A DNA stretch of 64,000 nucleotides from LB3-1 sp036401895 (GCA_036401895.1 DASWTW010000024.1:1-64000), one strand, 5' to 3'; shown: positions 53,783-62,797, numbered from the stretch's first letter. Notes: a model not told the origin generated them from the letters alone. Translations and numbers: made by a program.

Positions 53783-54112
53783 AGTGATCCTCCTTCCTTC
53801 GAACACAGGGGAGTGTGTTAAAGGCACGTGTGATACAGACAGCACAAGAGCTTGTGCCGGCAGTGACGGGAAACGAACACCTCCAATCACTTATAAGTAA
53901 GGGCAAGATGCGCGCAGAAAGCTTGCAGTTGGTATCGCCGCAGGACAAGCAACTTGTGGAGGAGCGATGCAGGGGAATGTGGTTCGGTGAATCTATACTA
54001 CGCGTTCGGCAGGACTACGTCAAGACTTTTAGATTAAAAAATGCCGCTCCGAAACAGGGCAGAGAACCGGCCCGCGCTGATCCTCTGCGTCTGTCTCCTG
54101 TTTATGCGGCGC
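53783..54112. other. Non-coding stretch upstream of the S8 peptidase
   Basis: Between the GTG start of the peptidase and the stop of the amidohydrolase. It contains the palindrome at 53842-53857; otherwise nothing that I can name. A plus-strand frame here reads into the antisense of the amidohydrolase and is not supported. Confidence 0.4.
53842..53857. promoter_or_regulatory. Inverted repeat upstream of the S8 peptidase
   Basis: GCACAAG (53842-53848) and its complement CTTGTGC (53851-53857) around two bases. It is about 60-75 bases upstream of the GTG start, a fitting operator position. No regulator is assigned. Confidence 0.45.
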
Positions 54113-55720
54113 CTAGCGCTCTTCCCATACGCTGCGCCCGCCGACAAAGGTTTGCGCAACTTCCATCTGCCACAGATCGTCGGGGTTGCTCTGGTACGGA
54201 TCGGCGTTGAGCACCACCAGATCGGCGCGCAATCCCGGCGTAAGCGGTCCTTTCAGCGCGGTCTCACCGGAGGCGATCGCCGGGCCGACAACATACGACC
54301 ACAGCGCGGCGTCCAGGCTCAAGGCCAGCTCCCGATGCCAGCCGTCAGGCGGCTGTCCATCCTGGCGCTTGCGCGTGACGGCGGCGTGAATGCCGGCCCA
54401 CGGATCGAGCGTCTCGACAGGCGCGTCCGAGCCGAAGGCCAGCACCGCGCCCGACTGGCGCAGCGGCTGCCAGGCGTAGGACCAGCAGCAGCGCTCATCG
54501 CCCAGCAGCCGCTCAGCGATGTCGATGTCGGAAGTGGCGTGGATGGGCTGCATCGAGGCGATGACGTTGAGCGCGGCAAAGCGCGGCACGTCGGCCGGAT
54601 CGAGGTGCTGCGCGTGCTCGATGCGATTCCGCAGCACAGGTTTAATCACATCTTCGCCGATGGTGGCAAAAAGCTGCTCCTGCGCCGCGATCGCGTCCAG
54701 CACGGTACGGTTCGCCCGATCGCCGATCGCGTGGACGGCCACGGAGATGCCGTTGGAATTAGCTTTGCGCACGGCTTCGTACAGCTCCTCTTCGGGAATC
54801 GTCGGGATGCCGTAGTTGGATGTGCTGCCGGCGAAGGGCGAGAGCATGTGGCAGGTACACGAGCCGAGCGAGCCGTCGCTGAAGATTTTCACGCCGCCGA
54901 TGCGCAGCCACTCGTCGCCGAAGCCGGAGCGCACGCCCAGCGCGATGTAGTCGTCGAGCTGGCGGTAGGGCAGATGATACAAGCAGCGCGCGTCGAGCTG
55001 TCCCGCGCCGTACAGCACCTGAAGCGCCGCGAGCGTCGACGCTCCCTCGGGCATGTGCAGGCTGGTCAGGCCGCGCTGGTTACAGGCCCGGATGATCCGG
55101 CGCAGTGCCTGGACGTTTTCCGCCAGCGACGGCTCGGGCACGATGGAGTAGATCAGATCGTTGGCGTTTTCCAGCAAGATTCCAGTGGGCTGTCCCAGCT
55201 CGTCACGCTGGATCAGGCCGCCGTCAGGATCCGGCGTTTGCTCGTCGATGCCCGCGACGACCAGCGCCCGGCTGTTGACCCAGACTGAGTGGCCGTCTTT
55301 GCGCGACAGGATCGCGGGATGGCCCTGTGTCACACGATCCAGCTCCACAGCCGTCGGCCAGCGATAGTCCCAGAGCGCGTGATTCCAGCCATGGCCGCGC
55401 AGCCACGCGCCTTCGGGCAGCTGCTCGGCGTGTCGCCGGATCATCTCCAGCGCCTCGTCAAGCGAGCGCACACCATCGAGATTAACATTCTGGCTGTGGA
55501 TGCCGGTCCAGAGCAGATGGATATGCGCGTCGGTCAGGCCGGGAACAACGGCTCGCCCACCGAGCGAGATGTCCTCGTAGCCGGGCCGCAGATGCTCGCG
55601 CACATCGGCAGCCGCGCCCGCCGCCACGATCGTTTCGTCGCGAACCAGCAGCGCTTCGACCTGCGGCTGCTGCGGATCAAGCGTGTAGATCGCGCCGCCG
55701 TGAAAAAGTAGATCAGGCAT
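54113..55720 (-). CDS. Amidohydrolase, YtcJ-like
   Basis: 535 residues, ATG five bases after AGGAG. Metal-dependent amidohydrolase fold: DAHIHLLW (the HxH metal site), a Lys-type site region GGVKIFSDGSLGS, HAIGDRA, NRIEHAQHL and the Asp in AFGSDAPVET. The family hydrolyses C-N bonds of unknown substrates. A longer in-frame extension of 39 residues looks like a signal helix, but it is encoded by repeat R9 and has no ribosome site. Confidence 0.88.
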   Translation of the reverse strand: MPDLLFHGGAIYTLDPQQPQVEALLVRDETIVAAGAAADVREHLRPGYEDISLGGRAVVPGLTDAHIHLLWTGIHSQNVNLDGVRSLDEALEMIRRHAEQLPEGAWLRGHGWNHALWDYRWPTAVELDRVTQGHPAILSRKDGHSVWVNSRALVVAGIDEQTPDPDGGLIQRDELGQPTGILLENANDLIYSIVPEPSLAENVQALRRIIRACNQRGLTSLHMPEGASTLAALQVLYGAGQLDARCLYHLPYRQLDDYIALGVRSGFGDEWLRIGGVKIFSDGSLGSCTCHMLSPFAGSTSNYGIPTIPEEELYEAVRKANSNGISVAVHAIGDRANRTVLDAIAAQEQLFATIGEDVIKPVLRNRIEHAQHLDPADVPRFAALNVIASMQPIHATSDIDIAERLLGDERCCWSYAWQPLRQSGAVLAFGSDAPVETLDPWAGIHAAVTRKRQDGQPPDGWHRELALSLDAALWSYVVGPAIASGETALKGPLTPGLRADLVVLNADPYQSNPDDLWQMEVAQTFVGGRSVWEER

Positions 55721-55732
55721 GGGAACTCCTGG

Positions 55733-55945
55733 GAAGAACAAACGAACAAACGAACAAACGAACAAAGCAGAGCCGAGAACCAAGAACAACAGAACAAAGA
55801 ACAGAGAAGAACGGATCTTCCCCCTCGCCTGCCGCAACCGACGGGTACCCTCTGGGTGCAGCCCGCCGAGGTGTGGGGCAGGGGGAAGCGGGGCTGAGAG
55901 CCTGCCAGCTACTCTTTTGTTCCCTTGTTTCCTTGTTCCTTTGTT
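55733..55945. repeat. Composite intergenic element R9, overlapping the psuG 3' end
   Basis: The left tract repeats GAACAAAC with period 8 (55737-55768), followed by GAACCAAGAACAACAGAAC. The core (about 55820-55898) has CCCCCTCGCC and GGGCAGGGGGAAG. The right tract TTTTGTTCCCTTGTTTCC to TTTGTTC (55914-55945) is read as the last codons of psuG on the minus strand. The left tract ends 13 bases from the amidohydrolase start codon. Confidence 0.9.
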
Positions 55946-56847
55946 CTCGCGATAGCTACCGCCACCTGCGCCGCCACCCGCGTATTGTTGTGCAGCAGCG
56001 CGATATTCGTCTCCAGGCTGCGACCGCCGGTTTCTTGCAGCATGGCCGCCAGCAAAAAGGGCGTGACCTGCGCGCCTTGCACGCCGGCCAGATTCGCCTC
56101 AGCCAGCGCACGAGTGATCGCGGCCTCGACCTCCTCCGTAGGCAGCGCGGCCTCTGCGGGCGGCGGCACGGCCAGCACCATTCCGCCACCACCACCGATC
56201 CAGCGGTGGGCCTGCCACAGCGCGGCGACCTCCTCGGGCGTGTCGGCGCGGGCGGTCACGCGCAGGCCGCTCGACTCCGAGTAGAAGGCCGGGAACGCGT
56301 CGGTGCCGTAGCCGACCACGGGCACGCCCAGCGTTTCGAGCACCTCAAGCGTCGCGGACAGATCCAGGATCGATTTGGCTCCCGCGCAGACGACCAGCAC
56401 CGGCGTGCGGCCAAGCTCGGTCAGATCGGCGGACACGTCCCAGCTCTCGGTTGCGCCGCGATGCACGCCGCCGATGCCGCCCGTAGCAAAAACCTCGATG
56501 CCTGCGGCGTGAGCCAGCGCCATCGTTCCGGCGACCGTGGTCGCGCCGTCCTGCCGGGTCGCGATCGCCAGCGCGAGATCACGGCGCGACAGCTTGAGCA
56601 CGTTCTGGCCCAGCGCAAACCGCTCGATCGTCGCGTCGTCCAGGCCGATCGAGGGCACGCCGCGCACCACGCCGATCGTCGCGGGCTGCGCGCCATGCTC
56701 GCGCACCGTGGCCTCAAGCGCGTAGGCCGTCTCCAGGTTGCGCGGATGCGGCAGTCCATGCGCGATCACCGTCGATTCGAGCGCGACAACCGCGCCGCCT
56801 GCCGTCAGCGCCTGCTGAATAGCGGGTTGTATCTCTAGTCGTGTCAT
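55909..56847 (-). CDS. psuG: Pseudouridine-5'-phosphate glycosidase
   Basis: 312 residues from the ATG eight bases after AAAGGA. It cleaves pseudouridine 5'-phosphate to uracil and ribose-5-phosphate. Family motifs ALESTVIAHGLPHP, GVVRGVPSIGL, VAGTMALAHAAGIEVFATGGIGGVHRG and the metal/phosphate region are clear. The normal C-terminus ends around VAVAIA; the last 13 residues (RTKEQGNKGTKE plus stop) are encoded by repeat R9. psuK is 15 kb away and upp at 32.8 kb. Confidence 0.93.
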   Translation of the reverse strand: MTRLEIQPAIQQALTAGGAVVALESTVIAHGLPHPRNLETAYALEATVREHGAQPATIGVVRGVPSIGLDDATIERFALGQNVLKLSRRDLALAIATRQDGATTVAGTMALAHAAGIEVFATGGIGGVHRGATESWDVSADLTELGRTPVLVVCAGAKSILDLSATLEVLETLGVPVVGYGTDAFPAFYSESSGLRVTARADTPEEVAALWQAHRWIGGGGGMVLAVPPPAEAALPTEEVEAAITRALAEANLAGVQGAQVTPFLLAAMLQETGGRSLETNIALLHNNTRVAAQVAVAIARTKEQGNKGTKE

Positions 56848-56901
56848 AGGTTCCATCCTTTGGCGCAAGTGTACTCATACCCAGGCGAGTGTGCAACTTG
56901 C

Positions 56902-56930
56902 TTGACAAGCGCCATGCCAGCCGCTATGAT
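56902..56930 (+). promoter_or_regulatory. Strong promoter of the serS T-box operon
   Basis: TTGACA (56902-56907), 17 bases, TATGAT (56925-56930). Transcription would start near 56937, just before the T-box RNA. Confidence 0.85.
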
Positions 56931-56940
56931 TCGCGCCAAC

Positions 56941-57217
56941 GACCATGACGGAGACTAGTACGCTGGACGCCAGCACACAGCGAGCCGCCGATAGTGCAAG
57001 TGCGGCAGCCGGAACCAGCCGAATCCACTCCCGAGTCGAAGATGTACCAGCCGGAGCGACATCTTTTCCAGCCGCATCCTTGATCGCTCAGCTCTAAGTC
57101 TTTTCCGGTTCGCCTCCGTTAGCGGGCGCTTCAAGGTCGTCGATCGCGCGGTCGGCGGCGAATGAGGGTGGCACCACGAAGATCAATCCTTCGTCCTTCA
57201 CGGACGGAGGTTTTTTT
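56941..57217 (+). promoter_or_regulatory. T-box riboswitch (serine, specifier UCC)
   Basis: The T-box sequence AGGGTGGCACCACG (57165-57178) is close to consensus. A terminator follows: CCTTCGTCC (57188-57196) pairs with GGACGGAGG (57202-57210), then seven T. In Stem I, GGAG (56950-56953) pairs with CTCC (57028-57031) below an internal loop. That loop has AGTA (56957-56960) on its 5' side and GAA-TCC-A (57021-57027) on the 3' side, which places UCC as the specifier codon. UCC is a serine codon and serS is in the operon. Uncharged tRNA-Ser would favour readthrough. Confidence 0.9.
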
Positions 57218-57245
57218 AATTGCTGGCAAGTGGAGAAACAAGGAC

Positions 57246-58256
57246 ATGATCAGTACGCAACCGCTGCGACGCGGCGCGGCCTCGCAGGCAACCGCCCATC
57301 CGGTAATCTCGGTCGTTGCTCCGGTCTATAACGAGGCGCCAACGCTGCCGCTATTCTGTGAGCGGGTGATCGCGGCGCTGGAGCCCCTGGGCGAGCCATT
57401 CGAGGTTGTGTTGATCAATGACGGCAGCCGCGACGGCTCGATGGACGTGATGCGCGAGCTGCACGCCGCCGACGATCGGATCAAGGCCGTGAACTTTTCG
57501 CGGAACTTCGGTCATCAGCTGGCGATCACCGCCGGCATCGACTATGCGCGCGGCGATGCCGTGGTCGTGATCGACTCGGACCTGCAAGATCCGCCCGAGG
57601 TCATCCCGGAGCTGGTGGCGAAGTGGCGCGAGGGCTACGGCATCGTCTTTGCGCAGCGCTCGGAGCGTGAGGGCGAGACCTGGTTCAAGAAGGCGACGGC
57701 CTCGTTCTTCTACCGGCTGATCCGCAAGATCACCAATGTCAACATCCCGGTCGATACCGGCGACTTCCGGCTGATGGATCGCAAGGTGGTCGATGCGCTG
57801 ACGCAGATGCGCGAGCATCATCGCTTTATGCGCGGGCTGTCGGTGTGGGTCGGCTTCAAGCAGACCGGCGTGGAGTACCGTCGCGCGCCGCGTCATGCCG
57901 GCGAGACCAAGTACCCCATCAGCAAGATGGTCCGCTTTGCGCTCGACGGCATCACTAGCTTTTCGTATCTGCCGCTTCAACTGGCGACCTACTTCGGCTT
58001 TTTCGTGGCGTTGATCAGCATGATCGCGCTGGTGGCGGTGATTATTCTGCGTCTGACCGGATCGCAGGCTAATTTCTACGGTCAGGCTTCAACGCTGGTG
58101 AGCGTGCTGTTTCTGGGCGGCATTCAGCTAATCTTCCTGGGCATCATCGGCGAGTACCTGGGCCGGATCTACGACGAGGTCAAACGCCGGCCGCTCTACA
58201 TCGTCTCGGATGTGCTGGGCATGGACCAGAAGCAGGAACAGGAAAGCGATCTATGA
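57246..58256 (+). CDS. GT2 glycosyltransferase (GtrB/ArnC-like, membrane-anchored)
   Basis: 336 residues. Catalytic GT-A domain about 20-250 with the DXD-type DSDLQDPP and VPVYNEAP N-terminal motif; two C-terminal membrane helices (about 255-280, 295-320). Such enzymes transfer a sugar onto undecaprenyl phosphate. It is the first gene after a serine T-box, an unusual place. The ATG is preceded by GGAG at nine bases; a start within the T-box RNA is rejected. It overlaps the NUDIX gene by four bases. Confidence 0.88.
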   Translation: MISTQPLRRGAASQATAHPVISVVAPVYNEAPTLPLFCERVIAALEPLGEPFEVVLINDGSRDGSMDVMRELHAADDRIKAVNFSRNFGHQLAITAGIDYARGDAVVVIDSDLQDPPEVIPELVAKWREGYGIVFAQRSEREGETWFKKATASFFYRLIRKITNVNIPVDTGDFRLMDRKVVDALTQMREHHRFMRGLSVWVGFKQTGVEYRRAPRHAGETKYPISKMVRFALDGITSFSYLPLQLATYFGFFVALISMIALVAVIILRLTGSQANFYGQASTLVSVLFLGGIQLIFLGIIGEYLGRIYDEVKRRPLYIVSDVLGMDQKQEQESDL

Positions 58257-58744
58257 GCGGCTACACACCGATTCTGGCCACGCTGGGCTATATCGTCTCG
58301 CCGGATGGCAGCCAGGTGCTGCTGGTGCATCGCAACAAGCGTCCCGACGATCTGCATTATGGCAAGTACAACGGCCTGGGCGGCAAGCTCGATCGCGACG
58401 AGTCCGTGACCGACTGCATGAAGCGCGAGATTCTTGAAGAGTCCGGCCTGCACGTCGAGGCGATGACGCTGCGCGGCATGATCAACTGGCCCGGCTTCGG
58501 CAAGAACGAGGAGGACTGGTTCGGCTTTATCTTTCGCATCGATCGCTGGAGCGGCACGCCGCACGCGGGCAACCACGAGGGCACGCTGGAATGGATCGAT
58601 CGTGAGCGGCTGCTGGATCTGCCGATGTGGGAGAGCGATAAGCATTTTCTGCCGATGGTCTTTGACGATTCGCCGGCCGTGTTTCATGGCGTGATGCCTT
58701 ACCAGAACGGTCATATGGTGGCGTGGAGCTATGAGCGTTATTAA
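58253..58744 (+). CDS. NUDIX hydrolase (MutT-like)
   Basis: 163 residues. The NUDIX box GGKLDRDESVTDCMKREILEESG is complete (G5xE7xREUxEExG). The conserved NGLGGK and a C-terminal pattern with Trp/Asn fit 8-oxo-dGTP or related diphosphatases; the substrate is not established. It is translationally coupled to the glycosyltransferase (ATGA) and 17 bases before serS, so all three respond to the same T-box. Confidence 0.9.
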   Translation: MSGYTPILATLGYIVSPDGSQVLLVHRNKRPDDLHYGKYNGLGGKLDRDESVTDCMKREILEESGLHVEAMTLRGMINWPGFGKNEEDWFGFIFRIDRWSGTPHAGNHEGTLEWIDRERLLDLPMWESDKHFLPMVFDDSPAVFHGVMPYQNGHMVAWSYERY

Positions 58745-58761
58745 GCGAAGGAATCACTACT

Positions 58762-60036
58762 ATGCTGGACATCAAATTAATCCGTGAGCAGACCGAGCAG
58801 GTCAAAGAAGGCATTCGCCGGCGCGGCGATGATCCCGCGATGGTCGACGAGGTGCTGCGGCTGGATGCCCGCCGTCGCGAGTTGCTGAGCGAGGTTGAGC
58901 GGCTCAAAGCCGAGAAGAACGCGGCCTCCAAGGCGATCGGCAAGATCAAAGATGCCGAGGAGCGTGCCCAGGCGATCGCCGCGATGCGTAACCAGGGCGA
59001 TCGCATTCCCGAGCTAGACAAGGAGGTTGCGGAGGTCGAGGCGGCGCTGCAAGCGCTGATGCTGGTGCTGCCGAATCTGCCGCATCCCGACGTGCCGGTC
59101 GGCACCAGCGAAGACGACAACATCGTCGTGCGCACCGAGGGCACGCCGCGCGAGTTTGGCTTCACGCCCAGGCCGCACTGGGAGCTGGGCGAGCAGCTCG
59201 GCATCATCGACTTTGAGCGCGGCGTGAAGCTGAGCGGTAGCCGCTTCTTTGTGCTCAAGGGCGCGGGCTCTCGGCTTCAGCGCGCGCTGATCACCTGGAT
59301 GCTCGACGTACACATCAGCCAGCACGGCTACACCGAGATCACGCCGCCGTACGTGGTGAAAGAAGAAGTGCTGGTCGGGACGGGCAATCTGCCCAAGTTC
59401 GGCGAGAATCTGTTTCGGATCGAGGGCGTGGACCTGACGCTGATTCCGACCGCCGAGGTGCCGGTGACGAACCTGTACCGCGAGGAGATTCTCGCTCCGG
59501 GCACGCTGCCGATCTATCACGTCGCGTACACGCCCTGCTGGCGCAACGAGCAGATCAGCGCCGGACGCGATGTGCGCGGCATTAAGCGCGTGTACCAGTT
59601 CGATAAAGTCGAGATGGTCAAGTTTGTCACGGCAGAGACCAGCTACGACGAGCTGACGACGCTGGTCGACAACGCTGAGGATATTTGCAAGGCGCTCAAG
59701 ATTCCCTACCGGCTGCTTCAGCTCTGCACCGCCGACCTGGGTGTCGCAGCCATGAAGTACGATCTTGAGCTGTTCGCGCCCGGCTGCGGCGAGTGGCTGG
59801 AGGTCAGCTCCTGCGCCAACTTCGGCGACTACCAGGCACGCCGCGCGAACATCCGCTATCGCCCTGAGCCGAACGCCAAGCCTGAGTTTGTACACACGCT
59901 CAATGGCTCCGGCCTAGCGCTGCCCCGCGTGGTGATCGCGATCATGGAGAACTACCAGCGCGAAGACGGCTCGATCGAGGTGCCCGAGGTGCTGCGGCCA
60001 TACATGGGCGGCATCGAGGTAATCACGGCGCAGTAG
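58762..60036 (+). CDS. serS: Seryl-tRNA synthetase
   Basis: 424 residues, full length. Class II synthetase with the N-terminal tRNA-binding coiled coil (about 1-110), motif 2 (CWRNEQISAGRDVRGIKRVYQF) and motif 3 (NGSGLALPRVVIAIMENYQ). The Gly-Ser-Gly of motif 3 is standard, the following LALP slightly divergent. Regulated by the T-box at 56941. A terminator follows. Confidence 0.96.
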   Translation: MLDIKLIREQTEQVKEGIRRRGDDPAMVDEVLRLDARRRELLSEVERLKAEKNAASKAIGKIKDAEERAQAIAAMRNQGDRIPELDKEVAEVEAALQALMLVLPNLPHPDVPVGTSEDDNIVVRTEGTPREFGFTPRPHWELGEQLGIIDFERGVKLSGSRFFVLKGAGSRLQRALITWMLDVHISQHGYTEITPPYVVKEEVLVGTGNLPKFGENLFRIEGVDLTLIPTAEVPVTNLYREEILAPGTLPIYHVAYTPCWRNEQISAGRDVRGIKRVYQFDKVEMVKFVTAETSYDELTTLVDNAEDICKALKIPYRLLQLCTADLGVAAMKYDLELFAPGCGEWLEVSSCANFGDYQARRANIRYRPEPNAKPEFVHTLNGSGLALPRVVIAIMENYQREDGSIEVPEVLRPYMGGIEVITAQ

Positions 60037-60055
60037 CAGATCGACAGGAACCGGA

Positions 60056-60090
60056 AGCGGCGATCAGGACGTGCCTGGTCGCCGCTTTTT
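60056..60090 (+). terminator. Terminator of the serS operon
   Basis: AGCGGCGATCAGG (60056-60068) pairs with CCTGGTCGCCGCT (60074-60086) with one wobble; five T follow. Confidence 0.92.
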
Positions 60091-60093
60091 GAT

Positions 60094-60957
60094 TCAGGAA
60101 TGATTCGGCAGCCCGGCCAGAAATTCCCCGAGAATATCGATATGATCTTCGTTGAGCGGCTCGGCCAGCGCCGCGGGCAGCGCCGCCAGGATCGCCTCAC
60201 GATCCGCGCCGTGCTCGTCCACCAGGCCGCCGATCGTGCGCAGCAGCGCGGCCTCGGTCTGCATCTCAGCGCGCGTCATCGGCTGGGGATGATGGCCGGC
60301 CAGGTAGCACTCGGCGTCGAAGCTCAGCAGCCGATCCAGCAGCGGAAACAGCTTCGGCGTGGTGTAGTGCCGCGCGGGAGCGTAGATCGCCGGGTAGAGG
60401 CAATCGCCCAGAAAGACGATGCGATCCTCGGGCACATGCACGACCACCGAGTCCGCCGAGTGGTCGCCGCCCACATGCACGATGTGACAGGTGACGCCGC
60501 CCAGATCCAGCTCGATCTGGTCACGAAAGCTGATCTCGGGCGGACGAATCACCAGATCCGCGCGATCCGGCAGCTCAGCCTTGATCATATCGCGACAAAA
60601 CTCGATCTCGACACCAGCCGCGACTCGCGCGTCCAGCGCGGCATCGCTCCAATCCAGCGTCGCCATCTCGGTTACGACCCGGCGCGTCTCCGCGTGGGCA
60701 AAGGTCGGCAGATCGAGCGCGGCCGTGCCAAACACATGATCCCAGTGCCAGTGCGTCAGCGCCACAAACGACGGCGTGACACGAATGCGCGACAGCTCGC
60801 TCAGCAGAACGTGAGCATGAGCCACCGAGTTTCCCGCATCGACAAGTAATGTGCCGCGCTGACCGATGATCGCGCCCAGCGTCGGCCGATCCGTGGTCGA
60901 GTCGGGCGAAAGCCAGTAGGTGTGCTCGGCGATTCGATTGAAGGTATGGTTGATCAC
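60094..60957 (-). CDS. Metallo-beta-lactamase fold hydrolase
   Basis: 287 residues. HWHWDH (about 68-73) is the metal site, further His in GGDHSADS and AGHHPQP. The fold covers the whole chain with no signal peptide. The substrate is not known; glyoxalase II-like and lactonase types share these marks. It converges on serS across the terminator and is next to the methyltransferase gene (21 bases). Confidence 0.85.
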   Translation of the reverse strand: MINHTFNRIAEHTYWLSPDSTTDRPTLGAIIGQRGTLLVDAGNSVAHAHVLLSELSRIRVTPSFVALTHWHWDHVFGTAALDLPTFAHAETRRVVTEMATLDWSDAALDARVAAGVEIEFCRDMIKAELPDRADLVIRPPEISFRDQIELDLGGVTCHIVHVGGDHSADSVVVHVPEDRIVFLGDCLYPAIYAPARHYTTPKLFPLLDRLLSFDAECYLAGHHPQPMTRAEMQTEAALLRTIGGLVDEHGADREAILAALPAALAEPLNEDHIDILGEFLAGLPNHS

Positions 60958-60978
60958 AGGTAATTTCCAAATCCTATG

Positions 60979-61776
60979 CTAAAGCATTGATGTGCGTACT
61001 TGCGGCTTGCCCCATACGATCTCGGCGATGATCCGCAGCTCGACGAGCGTGTGTTGCTCCTGAGCGAGCACCTCTCGAACAGCCTGATCAAACGCCGCTG
61101 CCGCTTCGGGCGACATGCGCTGCCGCGAAAATGAGGCCCGACCATGAAACGACTCGATATAGGTATCTACCGGTTGCCGAATCGCTACAGGCCTGGTGCG
61201 GTGCCTGCCGATAGGCGTAAATAGTCCACGCCGCTCCAGCTCTGCAATGAGGTTAAGCGGCTGGTACTCCTGATTTGTCGAATAGCGGCGAATGAGCGAT
61301 GCTAAAGCCGCATCCCAGGGGAGTAGAAGTTGTCCCAGCTCGATAATCGCCAGATAGCCATTGGGCGTCAGCATCCGGGCAAATCGTGGAAGAGCAATAT
61401 CCCAATCCAGCCAGTGAAAGCTTTCGCCCGCCGTGATCATGCTATACGGCGGATCGAGCGGAGCATCCTCCGCTCGGCCAACTATCCAGCGCAGGTTTGG
61501 CGCATCGCCATGCGGTAATCGCTGGCCCTCGGCGATCATAGGTACCGAAATATCCACAGCATCGACATGCTCGACGAGCTGCGTTAATGGCCGCGCTAAG
61601 AAGCCAGTCCCGCATCCAACATCCAGCACTCGACGAGGCGTATCGCCGGCGAGCCGGGCCAGAAACGCCAGCACTTCTTCAGGATAGCCTGGCCGGTGCT
61701 GGTAGGCAGCAACAACACTTGACTCTTGAAATGCGGATGCGTGCTGCTGGCTCCACTGGCGCGGTTTTGGCTGCAT
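60979..61776 (-). CDS. SAM-dependent methyltransferase
   Basis: 265 residues from the ATG after AGGAGA. Class I methyltransferase: motif I VLDVGCGTGF (about 49-58), an acidic end of strand 2 (VDAVDIS) and motif with AEDAP. The target is unknown. The pattern FQESSVVAAYQHRPGYPEEV at the N-terminus is shared with ubiquinone/menaquinone-type and small-molecule methyltransferases. Confidence 0.85.
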   Translation of the reverse strand: MQPKPRQWSQQHASAFQESSVVAAYQHRPGYPEEVLAFLARLAGDTPRRVLDVGCGTGFLARPLTQLVEHVDAVDISVPMIAEGQRLPHGDAPNLRWIVGRAEDAPLDPPYSMITAGESFHWLDWDIALPRFARMLTPNGYLAIIELGQLLLPWDAALASLIRRYSTNQEYQPLNLIAELERRGLFTPIGRHRTRPVAIRQPVDTYIESFHGRASFSRQRMSPEAAAAFDQAVREVLAQEQHTLVELRIIAEIVWGKPQVRTSML

Positions 61777-61936
61777 GATCTTCTCCTGGCACCATTGTAC
61801 GTGAGGCGAGAAACAGCCGCCAGGAATTTTGCCTGCGGATTGTAGCACGGCCTTCAATCTGGTCCTGAAATTGCTATACCAGCAGCAGCGACTACACACT
61901 TCTACAGCTTTATTCGCACTCAAAAGGATCAAAAAT

Positions 61937-62797
61937 ATGAGACAGGCCGGCTCATCTGTGCGGCAGGCGACGGATCAGGCGGAACAAGCGGCGCGGCAGG
62001 CGGCGGCGAATCCCTGGGTGGAGCGACTGGCGCGGCTGGGCTTCGTGGCGAAGGGGATTGTGTATATCACGATCGGCGCACTGGCAACACGGGCGGCGCT
62101 CGGCTCGGGCGGCGCAACCACGGACTCGCGCGGCGCGATCGAGACGCTGAGCCAACAGCCGTTTGGCCGCGTGCTGCTCGGTGTGCTGGCGGTGGGCCTA
62201 CTTGGCCACGCGCTGTGGCGCTTCGTCGAGGCGGCAGTCGATCCCGAACGGAGCGGCACTGACGCGAAAGGTCTGGCCAAGCGCATCGGCTACGCGGTCA
62301 TCGGCGTGGCGTATATTGGCCTGGCGCTGACGGCGGTGCAGCTTATGCGCGGTGCGAACGACGCCGGCGGCGACTCGACGGCGGACTGGACCGCGCGGCT
62401 GATGGGGCAGCCCTTTGGCCGCGTGCTGGTTGGTCTGGTCGGGCTGGGTGTGATCGGCATCGGGCTGTACCAGTTCTATCAGGCGTACAGCGCGAAGTTT
62501 AAAGAGAAGCTTAAGCTGGGCGAGATGAGCCGCACCGAGCAGGAGTGGACGATCCGCAGCGGGCGCTTTGGCCATGCTGCGCGCGGCGTGGTCTTCGGCA
62601 TCGTCGGCGGCTTCCTGGTGCAGGCGGCGCTCCAGTATGATCCGCAAAAAGCTCAGGGTCTGGGCGGCGCGCTTCAGACGCTGGCGGCGCGACCGACGCT
62701 CGGCCCGTGGCTGCTGGGGATCGTGGCGGTGGGGCTGGTTGCCTACGGCGTGTATATGCTAATCAGCGCGCGCTACCGGCGGATTTTTTACGGGTAG
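61937..62797 (+). CDS. DUF1206 membrane protein
   Basis: 286 residues from the ATG after AAAGGA. Three repeats, each of two membrane helices, each with the GxxxxGIVY/GVAYIGLA/GVVFGIVG first-helix pattern. The function of the family is unknown. Repeat R10 begins directly after its stop. Confidence 0.88.
   Translation: MRQAGSSVRQATDQAEQAARQAAANPWVERLARLGFVAKGIVYITIGALATRAALGSGGATTDSRGAIETLSQQPFGRVLLGVLAVGLLGHALWRFVEAAVDPERSGTDAKGLAKRIGYAVIGVAYIGLALTAVQLMRGANDAGGDSTADWTARLMGQPFGRVLVGLVGLGVIGIGLYQFYQAYSAKFKEKLKLGEMSRTEQEWTIRSGRFGHAARGVVFGIVGGFLVQAALQYDPQKAQGLGGALQTLAARPTLGPWLLGIVAVGLVAYGVYMLISARYRRIFYG

Noticed and set aside
53815..54210. Plus-strand 131-codon frame between the peptidase and amidohydrolase
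   Set aside because: No ribosome site, and the second half is antisense to the amidohydrolase.
55721..55837. N-terminal hydrophobic extension of the amidohydrolase that looks like a signal helix
   Set aside because: It is encoded by the TTTGTTC/GGTTCT tracts of R9, which translate to Phe/Leu/Val-rich peptides. The AGGAG site supports the start at 55720.
57162..57245. Longer N-terminus for the glycosyltransferase
   Set aside because: It lies inside the T-box and its terminator and has no ribosome site.
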